A stretch of DNA of 64,000 nt from a virus: IMG/VR virus record IMGVR_UViG_3300045934_000106, positions 1 to 64,000 of that record. One strand, given 5' to 3'. Made by a program: the position numbers and the translations under genes. Below are positions 1 through 7,222 of the stretch, in pieces. The notes under the pieces are model-generated. The model was not told the DNA's origin. It worked only from the letters and a program-made list of their open reading frames with translations, and ran no database searches. Positions within the stretch are counted from its first letter, which is position 1. Each line of letters opens with the position of its first letter.

Positions 1-28
1 GCGCTTCCTTCGAGCGCTTACCGCTCAT
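1..28 (-). CDS. Partial small gene at the left edge
   Basis: An ATG at 28 overlaps the stop of the gene upstream in the ATGA arrangement used throughout this operon. The visible residues are MSGKRSKEA and the frame runs off the window edge. Too little remains to suggest a function. The overlap is the only evidence that it is a gene. Confidence 0.45.
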
Positions 29-252
29 TCATCATCAGGCGTCGGATCTCCCGAAACTCCTGGCTTCTCTTCGGTGTCGCCCATCACGCGCACGACGCTG
101 CGATGATGCGTGAAGGTCGCGGTGTAGAACGGCTCGTCGCAGTCGACGCACCTCACATTCACCTCGGCCATGAACTTGCCGGAGTCGAGCAGCCGATGCA
201 CGTTCACAGCGGCGGCGAATTGCTCGTGCGCGCACTCGTGCGGTTTCTTCAT
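25..252 (-). CDS. Small CxxC protein of unknown function (75 aa)
   Basis: The chosen start (MKKPHECAHEQ) overlaps the stop of the preceding gene by ATGA; longer in-frame starts would run deep into that gene. A single CVDCDEPF motif in the middle may bind metal with the upstream His and Cys residues (HECAHE). The C-terminus is acidic and proline-rich, probably disordered. I recognise no family. It belongs to the chain of tiny overlapping early genes at 25-2,800. Confidence 0.7.
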   Translation of the reverse strand: MKKPHECAHEQFAAAVNVHRLLDSGKFMAEVNVRCVDCDEPFYTATFTHHRSVVRVMGDTEEKPGVSGDPTPDDE

Positions 253-614
253 TTGTTCACCACGACCGGCACATCGGTGCTGCCGTACGATGCCTCCGCG
301 TCCCATGCTCGACCGAGCGCCGAGAGACGCGCAAGCAGCAGATCGTCTTTGGCTATCTCGATTTCGTGCACCATCGACGCAATCGGGTCCACCACGGCCT
401 TCGTGAGGGCGTCGCTATGGATGCGCCGCAGGTCGTCGAGCATGACTTCGGCGTGGCGCTCGCAGACGATCCGGCCACCGTCACGCGCCTGAAAGTGCAG
501 GCGATAGCCGCCGTGCGAATAGTTCACGAACACGTGCAGCGTGTGACCGGTGAGCTTCTCGAACTCGGCGGCACATGCCTGCTTGGTCACGCGAGCCAGT
601 TCGGAGAGCCTCAC
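249..614 (-). CDS. Hypothetical early phage protein (121 aa)
   Basis: It starts at an ATGA overlap with the next gene and ends in another ATGA. The sequence looks like a real globular alpha/beta protein: an N-terminal helix (MRLSELARVTKQ), a short beta region around HVFVNYSHGGYRLHF, then a long helix with paired charges. There is no catalytic signature or membrane segment. The family is unknown, and the case for coding rests on position and composition. Confidence 0.75.
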   Translation of the reverse strand: MRLSELARVTKQACAAEFEKLTGHTLHVFVNYSHGGYRLHFQARDGGRIVCERHAEVMLDDLRRIHSDALTKAVVDPIASMVHEIEIAKDDLLLARLSALGRAWDAEASYGSTDVPVVVNK

Positions 615-1036
615 GCGACAACCTCCTCACACGCCCAGATGTGGCGATGGAAGCTCCAGCGTCCATACAGCCGCCTCTCCACGCCGGCCGGCGGCTCGCC
701 CGGAACGGGCTCCGTCCACCCTGGCTTGTCTGGCCACGCGAACCGACGTTGCACAATCGCGCCGTCGCGCGACCGGAACGGCACGATGAGCGTGCGGGCG
801 GCATCACGGTAGGCCGTCGATACGCGACCGCGCCACACGACCGTGCCGCGTGTGTCGAGACAGACGACCTCGCAGGTCACAGGGACCGTCACGACGGTCG
901 GCTCCTGGCCGAGGCGACCGTAGACAGTGTCCGAGACCGGCGTCGCCGTCTCCACCGGCACTTTGACGAACGGCAGCACACCGAGCGCCGCCAGGAAGGA
1001 TCGGCGCTTCATCGTCGTCGCGCGCGTGGGCTTCAT
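611..1036 (-). CDS. Exported hypothetical protein with Tat-like leader (141 aa)
   Basis: The N-terminus carries a twin-arginine type leader: MKRRSF (residues 9-14) followed by a hydrophobic stretch (LAALGVLPF). Export by the host Tat or Sec pathway is therefore likely. The mature part is rich in short beta strands and ends in a Trp/His/Arg-rich segment. Overlaps at both ends (ATGA) place it in the early operon. A cleaved exported protein there could act on the cell envelope, for example in superinfection exclusion, but this is inference. Confidence 0.7.
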   Translation of the reverse strand: MKPTRATTMKRRSFLAALGVLPFVKVPVETATPVSDTVYGRLGQEPTVVTVPVTCEVVCLDTRGTVVWRGRVSTAYRDAARTLIVPFRSRDGAIVQRRFAWPDKPGWTEPVPGEPPAGVERRLYGRWSFHRHIWACEEVVA

Positions 1037-1248
1037 TGGTTGACCTCATAACCGCGATAGATGGCGCCGACGATGCCCAGGACGAATCCGCCAGCGACCC
1101 CGCCGAGCCAGAGCGCCTCGCCGAACGTCTGCAAGGCGGAGTGCCACCAGATCGAATAGGCGACCGTCGTGACGAGCATCCCGAAGAGCGAGACGAGCAG
1201 GCCAAACAGCATCCATCCAACGAAGACATCGCTCGGCGTGTGGGTCAT
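1033..1248 (-). CDS. Small two-helix membrane protein (71 aa)
   Basis: The start at MTHTPSD gives an ATGA overlap with the gene before it; the upstream extension is arginine-rich and looks non-coding. Two hydrophobic segments are visible, roughly residues 11-32 (VGWMLFGLLVSLFGMLVTTV) and 42-65 (a Gly-rich helix). It is most likely an inner-membrane protein. It could be holin-like, but the endolysin is 25 kb away, so I do not call it a holin. Confidence 0.75.
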   Translation of the reverse strand: MTHTPSDVFVGWMLFGLLVSLFGMLVTTVAYSIWWHSALQTFGEALWLGGVAGGFVLGIVGAIYRGYEVNQ

Positions 1249-1454
1249 GGCTCTGCCTCCCTGGCGCTGACGTCCTTGGACGCGGCGTCTGCCTCGATGC
1301 AGGCGTGGCCGGCCATCGCAATCAGATCGCAGCAGTACGAGCACACCAACTTATGCCATTCCTCCACCGACAGATTGCCTTGAGAACGCGTTTCGAGCAT
1401 CTGCCCCGATGGGAACCAGATTTTGAAGTGGAACTGACCACGTTTGAGTGGCAT
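1245..1454 (-). CDS. Hypothetical protein (69 aa)
   Basis: The start codon overlaps the stop of the previous gene as TAATG. The protein has a short beta-rich N-terminus (GQFHFKIWFPSG) and a helix containing a CSYCC cluster that could bind metal. I recognise no family. The translationally coupled position supports it being a gene. Confidence 0.65.
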   Translation of the reverse strand: MPLKRGQFHFKIWFPSGQMLETRSQGNLSVEEWHKLVCSYCCDLIAMAGHACIEADAASKDVSAREAEP

Positions 1455-1606
1455 TACCGGATGCGCTCCCAGATCGCCGTTGCGCTCTTCCCTTCGACGT
1501 CGACCGTCACGAGGCGCCAGTTCCAGCCCGGGTTCGCGGTTTCGAGAAACTCGCTGAGCTTCTTCAGGTCCGTCGTTCGAGCAACGACGTAGCGTGGTTC
1601 GTTCAT
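1454..1606 (-). CDS. Small hypothetical protein (50 aa)
   Basis: A short frame beginning MNEPRYVVARTTDLKKL and ending WERIR fills the space between two coupled genes. Its stop overlaps the next start (TAATG) and its own start lies 4 nt after the upstream stop. It looks like a compact alpha/beta protein of unknown function. Length and position are the only support. Confidence 0.6.
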   Translation of the reverse strand: MNEPRYVVARTTDLKKLSEFLETANPGWNWRLVTVDVEGKSATAIWERIR

Positions 1607-1610
1607 GTGA

Positions 1611-1751
1611 TCACCTGCTCACTCTGTTAATGGCATCGCTGATGGAACATGCGTTGATGCAAAGCCCCAAATACGCCGCTGCGGCGACGTACCACAGGGC
1701 GTGCTCGATCCTTCGTAGCGCGTCGATGAGACGGTCGTGGTCGTCGCTCAC
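1611..1751 (-). CDS. Small single-span membrane protein (46 aa)
   Basis: It begins with a GTG that overlaps the upstream stop (GTGA). An amphipathic charged helix (SDDHDRLIDALRRIEHAL) leads into a hydrophobic segment (WYVAAAAYLGLCINAC). Such proteins are common in phage early operons. No function can be assigned. Confidence 0.6.
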   Translation of the reverse strand: MSDDHDRLIDALRRIEHALWYVAAAAYLGLCINACSISDAINRVSR

Positions 1752-2290
1752 TCGCAGCCTCCACCTCGGAAGATCGGGCGCTGCGCGGCGAGCTGGCGCG
1801 CGAACAGCACGAGGTTGGGTTCCCGCGACAGGCCGAGCCACACGCCGGGCGTGACGTCCTCGTATCCTGGCATCGGCTTCGTCCAGTCGATGGCCGCCGC
1901 GCGCTGCGCATCGTCGAGCCCACGATCCAGGCGCGACATCCGGACCTGTGCGGCGGCGTCCTGACGCCAGGACGCCGTGTCGCGCACGTAGACGTACTCG
2001 CACCGGTCGTACTCGAGCCCAGACGTCCACAATTCACGGACGAACCGCCAGCGGTGACCACGGAACGTCGTCACCGACGCTGCCATCGACGGCGATCCGC
2101 CGAAGTACGTCTCCTGCAAATCGACGATGTCATGGCCGTCGGGCCCGGCACCGACGTAGCGGTGCCAAAGCCCGTGGCCCTTCATCAGCCCCGGATATGC
2201 CACGCGATCGGCCATCGGTGGCGCGTCCGGGTGTTCACACACCGTCGACGGGCACGGCACACTGGCGAAACACGCTGGGCACTTCGCCAC
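1748..2290 (-). CDS. Hypothetical protein with N-terminal Cys-rich motif (180 aa)
   Basis: I start it at the GTG (read MAKCPACF) just after the preceding small gene. An N-terminal Cys cluster (KCPACFASVPCPSTVCEH) looks like a zinc knuckle. The rest is a folded domain rich in Tyr/Trp/Arg (HRWRFVRELW, YDRCEYVYVRD) with a PGVWLGLSRE segment near the end. No family is recognised. The same frame stays open upstream to a GTG at 2656, so a 302-residue version is formally possible (see findings). Confidence 0.65.
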   Translation of the reverse strand: MAKCPACFASVPCPSTVCEHPDAPPMADRVAYPGLMKGHGLWHRYVGAGPDGHDIVDLQETYFGGSPSMAASVTTFRGHRWRFVRELWTSGLEYDRCEYVYVRDTASWRQDAAAQVRMSRLDRGLDDAQRAAAIDWTKPMPGYEDVTPGVWLGLSREPNLVLFARQLAAQRPIFRGGGCE

Positions 2291-2292
2291 CG

Positions 2293-2502
2293 TCAGCACT
2301 TCTTGCCGCCCTTCTTCGAGCCCTTGCCCTTGCCTTTGCCCTTGCCGTACATGGTCACCACCTCCCTCCGATGTTCGAGAACCTCTGGCAGCAGCTGCAG
2401 CAGGGGAGGTTCCAACCTCGCGAACAGGCGTCTGAGGTAGGCCCGCCACTGCGCCGCCGTGCGCGGCCTGCTGGTGTTCGCTGTCGTCCTGACCGTCGCC
2501 AT
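2293..2502 (-). CDS. Small basic protein with Lys/Gly tail and internal start (69 aa)
   Basis: The ATG at 2502 is preceded by GGGAG at about 8 nt. The protein has a helical middle (AQWRAYLRRLFARLEPPLLQL) and ends in a Gly/Lys repeat, YGKGKGKGKGSKKGGKKC. A second in-frame ATG at 2352, just before that tail, has an even better Shine-Dalgarno sequence (GGAGG, 8 nt). A separate 19-residue Lys/Gly peptide is therefore likely to be made. The tail could bind nucleic acid; this is inference from charge alone. Confidence 0.6.
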   Translation of the reverse strand: MATVRTTANTSRPRTAAQWRAYLRRLFARLEPPLLQLLPEVLEHRREVVTMYGKGKGKGKGSKKGGKKC

Positions 2503-2652
2503 GGTCACACTCCCACTCCGTTCGCGTCTGCGGCCGGAAGAACCGCGCATTCGCCACGATCAGCCGGTCCTTCCGGTGCACGCGCACCCCGCCACACGCG
2601 CAGACGTATTCGTCGCGCTCCGGCACCCAGCGCGCCGGCACGTGCGAGCAGC

Positions 2653-2766
2653 TCACGGGCGATACCCCCGCACGGCACGCAGCCACGCGCGCACGATGTA
2701 GGCGAGCGCCCACCCAAGCCCCACGGTCGCGAACGCGTCTGGCCAGGAGGTCGGCTCAGGGCTCAC
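2653..2766 (-). CDS. Very small membrane-type protein (37 aa)
   Basis: A GTG start overlaps the upstream stop (GTGA) and its TGA overlaps another GTG at 2656. The peptide contains one hydrophobic stretch (AFATVGLGWALAYIVRAWL) with a basic C-terminus, as in single-span phage micro-proteins. Only coupling and composition support it. The GTG at 2656 opens a zinc-ribbon-like frame (SCSHVPARW, CACGG, CDHG) that has no clear end of its own. Confidence 0.5.
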   Translation of the reverse strand: MSPEPTSWPDAFATVGLGWALAYIVRAWLRAVRGYRP

Positions 2767-3395
2767 GACGTCGTTCCAGGCTCCAGCGCCGGCGGTCGAG
2801 GCACCAGCAGATTCACCGTGGGCACGTTCGGCACGATGCCCTTGATCGGGTCGTGCGCCACCAGGACGTTGACCTGATAGTTCGTGGTCACATCCCCGAT
2901 GAGCGGGTTATCACCCTCCGGCCCACGCCCGAAGGCGCCAGCCGCCCGCAGCTCAAGCCCGCGCGCCGCAATGACGATCTGGGCACTCTTCACGCTGCCG
3001 CGCATCGCCTGCGCCACGTGCTTGCGGATCATCAACTGGTAGTCGTCCTCGTTGAGCGCCTTGATGCGCTGCTGGTGCCACGCCCGAAAGCGCGGGTCGA
3101 GGCGCCATTCCCACAGCGTGAGACGGCTCATCTTGAGCTGCTTGCAGATGGCGGTGTCGCTGAACGGTTGATTGTCGAGGACGGCGGACTCGACGGCCAG
3201 GGACCAGGCGACCTGCTTCGCCGTGGGCGACCACGGGGTGGTGTCGCTTTGTGTCTCGGGACTGAGGCTAGGCGCGCTTACGAGCGCGTCCGTTGGCGCG
3301 TCGGAGCCCTTCGGCGATGTCTTGCGCGAGCGCCGGGAGCGAGGCGATCTCGGCGGCGTGCTCGCGGATTTCTTTCCCGAACGCTTCGTAGTCAT
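2763..3395 (-). CDS. Small-terminase-like HTH protein (phBC6A51-type)
   Basis: After a Lys/Arg/Ser-rich N-terminus comes a helix-turn-helix region around residues 55-100 (KQVAWSLAVESAVLDNQPFS, KQLKMSRLTLWEWRLDPRF). It resembles the homeodomain-like fold of phage small terminase subunits and phBC6A51-type proteins. A helical segment follows, then a Pro-rich tail. In such proteins the HTH binds DNA at the packaging site. The large subunit is not in the window. The start overlaps the upstream gene by 128 nt, so a later start is possible. Another DNA-binding role cannot be excluded. Confidence 0.55.
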   Translation of the reverse strand: MTTKRSGKKSASTPPRSPRSRRSRKTSPKGSDAPTDALVSAPSLSPETQSDTTPWSPTAKQVAWSLAVESAVLDNQPFSDTAICKQLKMSRLTLWEWRLDPRFRAWHQQRIKALNEDDYQLMIRKHVAQAMRGSVKSAQIVIAARGLELRAAGAFGRGPEGDNPLIGDVTTNYQVNVLVAHDPIKGIVPNVPTVNLLVPRPPALEPGTTS

Positions 3396-3816
3396 GGGGC
3401 ACCGTCCGTAACTGCGGGCGCCCATCCTCATGCAGGCGCCGTTCGCCAGTCTCCGGGTCCTCTTTACAGCGCAAGTGCTGCAACTCGTGAGAGATCAGAT
3501 GCTGCTTTTCCTTCGCATCGAACGACTCCCACAACGCCGCGTCGAGCACGATGCACCACTCGGGTTCGTCACTGCCGAGCACGGAGGCGACGAAGCGCTC
3601 GAACAGGAAGTCGTGCACATCACGCAGCGGGCCGCCGCGACTCTTCGGCTGGCAGATGAATGCCTGGCACGGGGAGCCGCGTAACATCGGCTGCTTCTGA
3701 CTGCCCACCACCACAATCCGCGCGCCCCGAAGGTGCACAAAGTCGGGGTCGATGTTCCGTAACCGCTCGACCAGCGCCTGACCTTCCGGGTGGAGCGCGT
3801 AGGTGTCAGCGAACAT
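3268..3816 (-). CDS. Putative phage metallopeptidase (HELQH motif)
   Basis: The 182-residue protein has a zinc-metalloprotease signature, HELQH (HExxH), around residues 107-111 (KEKQHLISHELQHL). It is preceded by a buried strand ending in an acidic patch (EWCIVLDAALWESFDAKEK). This matches the layout of the small putative phage metallopeptidase family, in which a distal His or Glu completes the zinc site. It is the first gene after a Rho-independent terminator, so it likely has its own promoter. The substrate is unknown. Confidence 0.7.
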   Translation of the reverse strand: MFADTYALHPEGQALVERLRNIDPDFVHLRGARIVVVGSQKQPMLRGSPCQAFICQPKSRGGPLRDVHDFLFERFVASVLGSDEPEWCIVLDAALWESFDAKEKQHLISHELQHLRCKEDPETGERRLHEDGRPQLRTVPHDYEAFGKEIREHAAEIASLPALAQDIAEGLRRANGRARKRA

Positions 3817-3860
3817 TCATGGGAACGAGGGTACAAAACCGACCCCCATACCGCCCAATC

Positions 3861-3890
3861 AAAAACGAAAAGGCGGCTCGAAGGCCGCCT
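3861..3890 (-). terminator. Rho-independent terminator
   Basis: Read on the minus strand, a 7-bp GC stem (AGGCGGC/GCCGCCT, loop of 6) is followed directly by TTTTCGTTTTT. It lies between the stop of the gene at 3895 and the start at 3816, the expected place to end the upstream early transcript. Confidence 0.8.
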
Positions 3891-3894
3891 CGGC

Positions 3895-4128
3895 TTACTT
3901 GCCTTCCTGCAGGTCCCGGATGGCCTGCGCGATGTCGCACAGGATATTCTCGCGGCGAGCCTCTCGCCAGATGTCCGCCGCGCTCGTCGCGGTCAACAGC
4001 ATCCGCCCGTCGACCGTGTGCACTTCCGTGGCGATGGCGCTGCCGAGCATACCGTCGCGCACGCTGACAATGTGCAGCGGGTTCACGGCGCTGCGGCCGC
4101 CACCCGTCAATTCAATCCAGATGAACAT
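3895..4128 (-). CDS. Small beta-rich hypothetical protein (77 aa)
   Basis: The start at MFIWIELTGG is preferred because the upstream extension has unlikely composition. The pattern is two or three beta strands, a HTVDGRML turn and a C-terminal helix with a basic-acidic face. It loosely recalls FlbD-like one-domain proteins, a weak resemblance. It is the last gene before the terminator at 3861-3890. Confidence 0.65.
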   Translation of the reverse strand: MFIWIELTGGGRSAVNPLHIVSVRDGMLGSAIATEVHTVDGRMLLTATSAADIWREARRENILCDIAQAIRDLQEGK

Positions 4129-4132
4129 GGGG

Positions 4133-4339
4133 TCAGTCCTCCAGGGATGCGTCCGGGTGAATGATCGTCGCGCCGCCGGAGCGGCACGACAGGCAGGGTT
4201 GCAGCCACCGCGGCCCGGCCAGCGAGACCAGATCGTGGTGGCAGTCGAGCGGAGCGCCACACTGCTCACAGCGCGGCGCCACGAGCGGGGGGAACACACG
4301 GTCGAGCAGACGGAGATACCAGCGTCGGATGATGCCCAT
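4133..4339 (-). CDS. Zinc-ribbon small protein (68 aa)
   Basis: Two CxxC pairs (CEQCGAPLDCHHD and CLSCRSG), spaced about 25 residues apart, form a classic treble-clef or zinc-ribbon arrangement. The N-terminus is short and basic-hydrophobic (MGIIRRWYLRLLDRVF). Several proteins of this type occur in the operon. The function is unknown; binding to nucleic acid or a host protein is plausible. Confidence 0.7.
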   Translation of the reverse strand: MGIIRRWYLRLLDRVFPPLVAPRCEQCGAPLDCHHDLVSLAGPRWLQPCLSCRSGGATIIHPDASLED

Positions 4340-4345
4340 GGGGGG

Positions 4346-7222
4346 TTAGGCCGCCTTCCGTGCGCGGTGTCCGAGGTTGGCCGCCAGCAGCGCAGCCGCG
4401 ACGTGCGGCGGCACGGAGTTGCCACACATCCGAGTCTGCGCCTTCTTCGAGAGCTTCGTGGGCACGGGCAAGCCGAGGTCAGTGACCGTGACGACGTGTT
4501 CGATTTCGTAGTCGTGCTCAACGACTAGGCGGATCAAGAGTGAGCTCGCGCTTGACGTTGGCGCGAGAGTGGACCCACCGATGGCATCGAGCACAAAGGA
4601 GCACAAGGTTGTCCAGTGCGAGGCGAAGCTCTGGGAAGGTTGCCCATCCGCCGATATGGTGCACTGCGTATCCGGGACCGCGGCGAACCCGGTCCAGGCA
4701 TCGCCGGCAACAGCCACCGTCTCGCTGGAAGACGGCGCGGCAGGCCCTGAGCCATGGCTTTGATGCGTAGAAAGCAAGCTGCTCTGGCGTACAGCCGCCC
4801 TTCCAGTTTGGCGCGCGTGGACCGGTAAAGAATGCTCGCGAGCAAGCATTCGAGCAAAATCGCCGATGTCGGTAGGTAGGGGAAACGAGACGCCCTCGGC
4901 CGCAGAACTCGCAGACGAGGGTGACTTTTCTGGACTGCGTAGCACCAGAACGTGCTGCCCGCAGTCGATACGCGCATTCACGACTACAGGTGCGACGTTG
5001 TGGGCTTGAGGCTCGGACGAGATGTGGCCGCGCGCAGACTTCGCACGGTCTCGACTCGCGAGGGTTTGGCGGCCGCCCGCCGCCTGGGTTGCGTGGTCGC
5101 GCCATACCTGAATCTCCGCCTCGGTCTTGAAACTAGGAAAACCCTGGCAGCGGAACAGCTCGCGCGGGGTCAGCATGCGCATCCCGATGTCGACGATGGC
5201 GTATTCCTCGCCGGCAATCGTGACCGTGACCAGCCCGAAGCGCTCCTTGGTGGTGAGCGTGTCCACCGGCGCGTCGAGCGGACGGCCGGAGACGTTGGTC
5301 CCGAAGTACTTGACCAGGAAGGCCGTGACGAGCGCCTTGTTCTCGCGGCAGACGATGGTGTCGACCGGGCGCTGGAGCTTCTGACCGGTGGCCTCGTGAC
5401 CGCCGTTGTGCTTCGCCAGGAACGCGGCGACGAGCCCGAAGCGGTTGGAGGTATGCAGGCTGAAGTCGATGCACTCGGCCGCCGTGCGATAGGGCTGGCG
5501 CTTCGGGCCGTGCGTGGGTTTCGGCCACACGATCGGCTGACCATCGAAGCGGACAATGACGAACAATCGCTTGCGGCGCGTCGGGGCGCCGTGCTCGTCA
5601 GCCACCAGCTCGCGATACTCCACCACGCCGCCGAGGTTCTGGAGACGCGACACCCAGCGACGGAAACTCTGCCCCTTCTTCGCGGCGTTGGGTCGCCCGT
5701 CCTTGCCGAGCGGACACCAATCGCGGAACTCTTCCACGTTCTCCATGAACAGCATGTCGGGCGGGCGTCCGGTCGCTTTCTTCAGCTCGACGACGCAGCG
5801 GACCAGCTCCCACGCGAGCCCACGAACGCGACGCGCGCGGTTGCGGTCGCGGAACGGTCGACCGCCGCGCGCCTTCGAGTGATAGGTGCAGTTGTGCACG
5901 ATGATGCCGTCCGCGACGAAGCTCTCGTCTTGGGCGACGCTCAGGTTGTAGACCGTGAACAACTCGGAGCCGGTATGGATGCGTTCGCGGATGGGCGCCC
6001 ACAGCAGGCCGTCCTCGACCGCAGTGTGCGCGTGCGATTCGGTGATGCTCTCGCGCCATTTCACCGACCAGGCTGGACGCACGTTGACGCGCCGCCCAGC
6101 GATCTCGTCGGGCTGATTGGTCCTCAGCACCACGTGCGCGGCGTGACCCAGCGAGGCGACCAGCGCCTTCAGCCCGAACGCGAGCGCCTTGGAAACGGTC
6201 GTCGCGATTGTCAGCGGCGTGCCGACGCCGTGCGCTACGCACCCGTCTCCGGACAGGTAGCCATCCAGAAACCACTGACGCGACTCGACCGACAGCCCAA
6301 GCAACCACCCAGGGATGGTTTTCTCTGCAGCACCGTGGCCGAAGTGCTCACGGAGCCATTCAACTAATCCCCGATGGCTCGTCGAGAACTGATAGGCGGT
6401 CCCTGTCTCCCGCTCAGTCCACGCCAACTCCCCTGACCGGCTGCGTGTGCCAGCGCGTGGCCACTGCGCCAGCGACTCACGGAGGTCGTCCGCCTCGTGG
6501 CGTCCGCAGGTGAGGACGAGTTCTGCGCGCACGTCTGTGAGCCGCGTCCAGCCGTCGGCGACGTAGCGACCGGCAAGCCAAAGCAGTTTGAAGTCGACCT
6601 GTAGTTCACGCTCGCGATGCACCGGCACCGCAGGCGCAGCCGCCCCTGGGAATGTCGTCGGCGACGCCCAGTACTGGCCGCGCTCAAGGCTCTTCGCAGG
6701 CGCCCAGTACGCCTGGCTCAGGCGCCTCGCCATTCCGGCGCCGCTCGTGCGGTGCTTCACGAGGAAGGGATGCTCTCCACTGACGAACAGGCCGGGGTGA
6801 CCGAGCCCACGCACCTGGAGTAGCGGGCGCTCAGTGCTCATCGTGTTCGTGACGCGGCGCCACCGTTGCTCGTGGGTCAGCACTTCCTCGCCAATTTCGA
6901 TTTCCTCGATCGGCACGTAGCCGCGTCGCGCGAGCACCATCGTGCCGGCCGGGAAACAGTCAGGCGAGAACCAGGCGAAGCGGCAGTGCTTGCCCGTGAG
7001 CAACGTGCCGTAGTCGACCGAGCGGATGTTGGTCTGCACGTGGCGCGTCTTCGGATGGTTCGCGGCGTGCATCGCGAGCGCTTCCGCGTCGTGGTTGATG
7101 GCCACGTCGGGCGAGCGGCCGGTGGCCCACTCGATCCCGACCGAGGCGCCACCACCACCCGCGAACCCGTCGATACAGCCTTCGTCGTCGTAGAGCCGGA
7201 CTTGCGGAACGCGGGGCTTCAT
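4346..7222 (-). CDS. C5 cytosine DNA methyltransferase interrupted by an intein and an HNH insertion
   Basis: All core m5C methyltransferase motifs are present: I (GFAGGGGASVG, near residue 19), IV (SPDC, residues 86-89, then CTYHSKARGG at 445), VI (MENVEE), VIII (RKRLFVIV), IX (TPRELFRCQGFP) and X (GNSVPPHVAAAL). The 958-residue frame is over twice the usual size. Residues 89-444 are an intein placed exactly before the catalytic Cys. About 206 codons between motifs IX and X contain an out-of-frame HNH gene. Without both, about 396 residues remain, a normal size. The enzyme probably methylates phage DNA against host restriction. The gene shares ATGA with its upstream neighbour. Confidence 0.93.
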   Translation of the reverse strand: MKPRVPQVRLYDDEGCIDGFAGGGGASVGIEWATGRSPDVAINHDAEALAMHAANHPKTRHVQTNIRSVDYGTLLTGKHCRFAWFSPDCFPAGTMVLARRGYVPIEEIEIGEEVLTHEQRWRRVTNTMSTERPLLQVRGLGHPGLFVSGEHPFLVKHRTSGAGMARRLSQAYWAPAKSLERGQYWASPTTFPGAAAPAVPVHRERELQVDFKLLWLAGRYVADGWTRLTDVRAELVLTCGRHEADDLRESLAQWPRAGTRSRSGELAWTERETGTAYQFSTSHRGLVEWLREHFGHGAAEKTIPGWLLGLSVESRQWFLDGYLSGDGCVAHGVGTPLTIATTVSKALAFGLKALVASLGHAAHVVLRTNQPDEIAGRRVNVRPAWSVKWRESITESHAHTAVEDGLLWAPIRERIHTGSELFTVYNLSVAQDESFVADGIIVHNCTYHSKARGGRPFRDRNRARRVRGLAWELVRCVVELKKATGRPPDMLFMENVEEFRDWCPLGKDGRPNAAKKGQSFRRWVSRLQNLGGVVEYRELVADEHGAPTRRKRLFVIVRFDGQPIVWPKPTHGPKRQPYRTAAECIDFSLHTSNRFGLVAAFLAKHNGGHEATGQKLQRPVDTIVCRENKALVTAFLVKYFGTNVSGRPLDAPVDTLTTKERFGLVTVTIAGEEYAIVDIGMRMLTPRELFRCQGFPSFKTEAEIQVWRDHATQAAGGRQTLASRDRAKSARGHISSEPQAHNVAPVVVNARIDCGQHVLVLRSPEKSPSSASSAAEGVSFPLPTDIGDFARMLAREHSLPVHARQTGRAAVRQSSLLSTHQSHGSGPAAPSSSETVAVAGDAWTGFAAVPDTQCTISADGQPSQSFASHWTTLCSFVLDAIGGSTLAPTSSASSLLIRLVVEHDYEIEHVVTVTDLGLPVPTKLSKKAQTRMCGNSVPPHVAAALLAANLGHRARKAA
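4518..5105 (-). CDS. HNH homing endonuclease nested out of frame in the methyltransferase
   Basis: This 195-residue protein is read in a different frame inside the methyltransferase gene. It has two N-terminal Cys pairs (CEVCARPHL..CSREC and CEFCGRG..CSNAC). A typical homing HNH domain follows (FQRDGGCCRRC, HHIGGWATF, LDNLVLLCARCHRWVH). The stop falls at the edge of the inserted block. It is the mobile gene that most likely carried the insertion. Whether the block is a minimal group I intron or a translated insertion is unresolved. Confidence 0.85.
   Translation of the reverse strand: MARPRNPGGGRPPNPRESRPCEVCARPHLVRASSPQRRTCSRECAYRLRAARSGATQSRKVTLVCEFCGRGRLVSPTYRHRRFCSNACSRAFFTGPRAPNWKGGCTPEQLAFYASKPWLRACRAVFQRDGGCCRRCLDRVRRGPGYAVHHIGGWATFPELRLALDNLVLLCARCHRWVHSRANVKRELTLDPPSR
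5891..6958 (-). mobile_element. Intein with LAGLIDADG endonuclease (356 residues)
   Basis: The intein begins at Cys (CFPAGTMVLARRGYVPIEEI, block A) and has block B (VSGEHPFLV). It ends with block F (VYNLSVAQDESFVADG) and block G (IIVHN), followed by Cys+1. The penultimate His and terminal Asn needed for splicing are present. Two LAGLIDADG-like helices are visible: LLWLAGRYVADGW and WFLDGYLSGDG. Splicing rejoins SPD to CTYHSK, so the +1 Cys is the methyltransferase nucleophile. The enzyme should be inactive until splicing. Activity of the endonuclease itself is inferred. Confidence 0.92.

Noticed and set aside
4952-6367. Rightward open frame of 471 codons opposite the methyltransferase
   Set aside because: The minus strand carries all methyltransferase and intein motifs; the plus frame has none.
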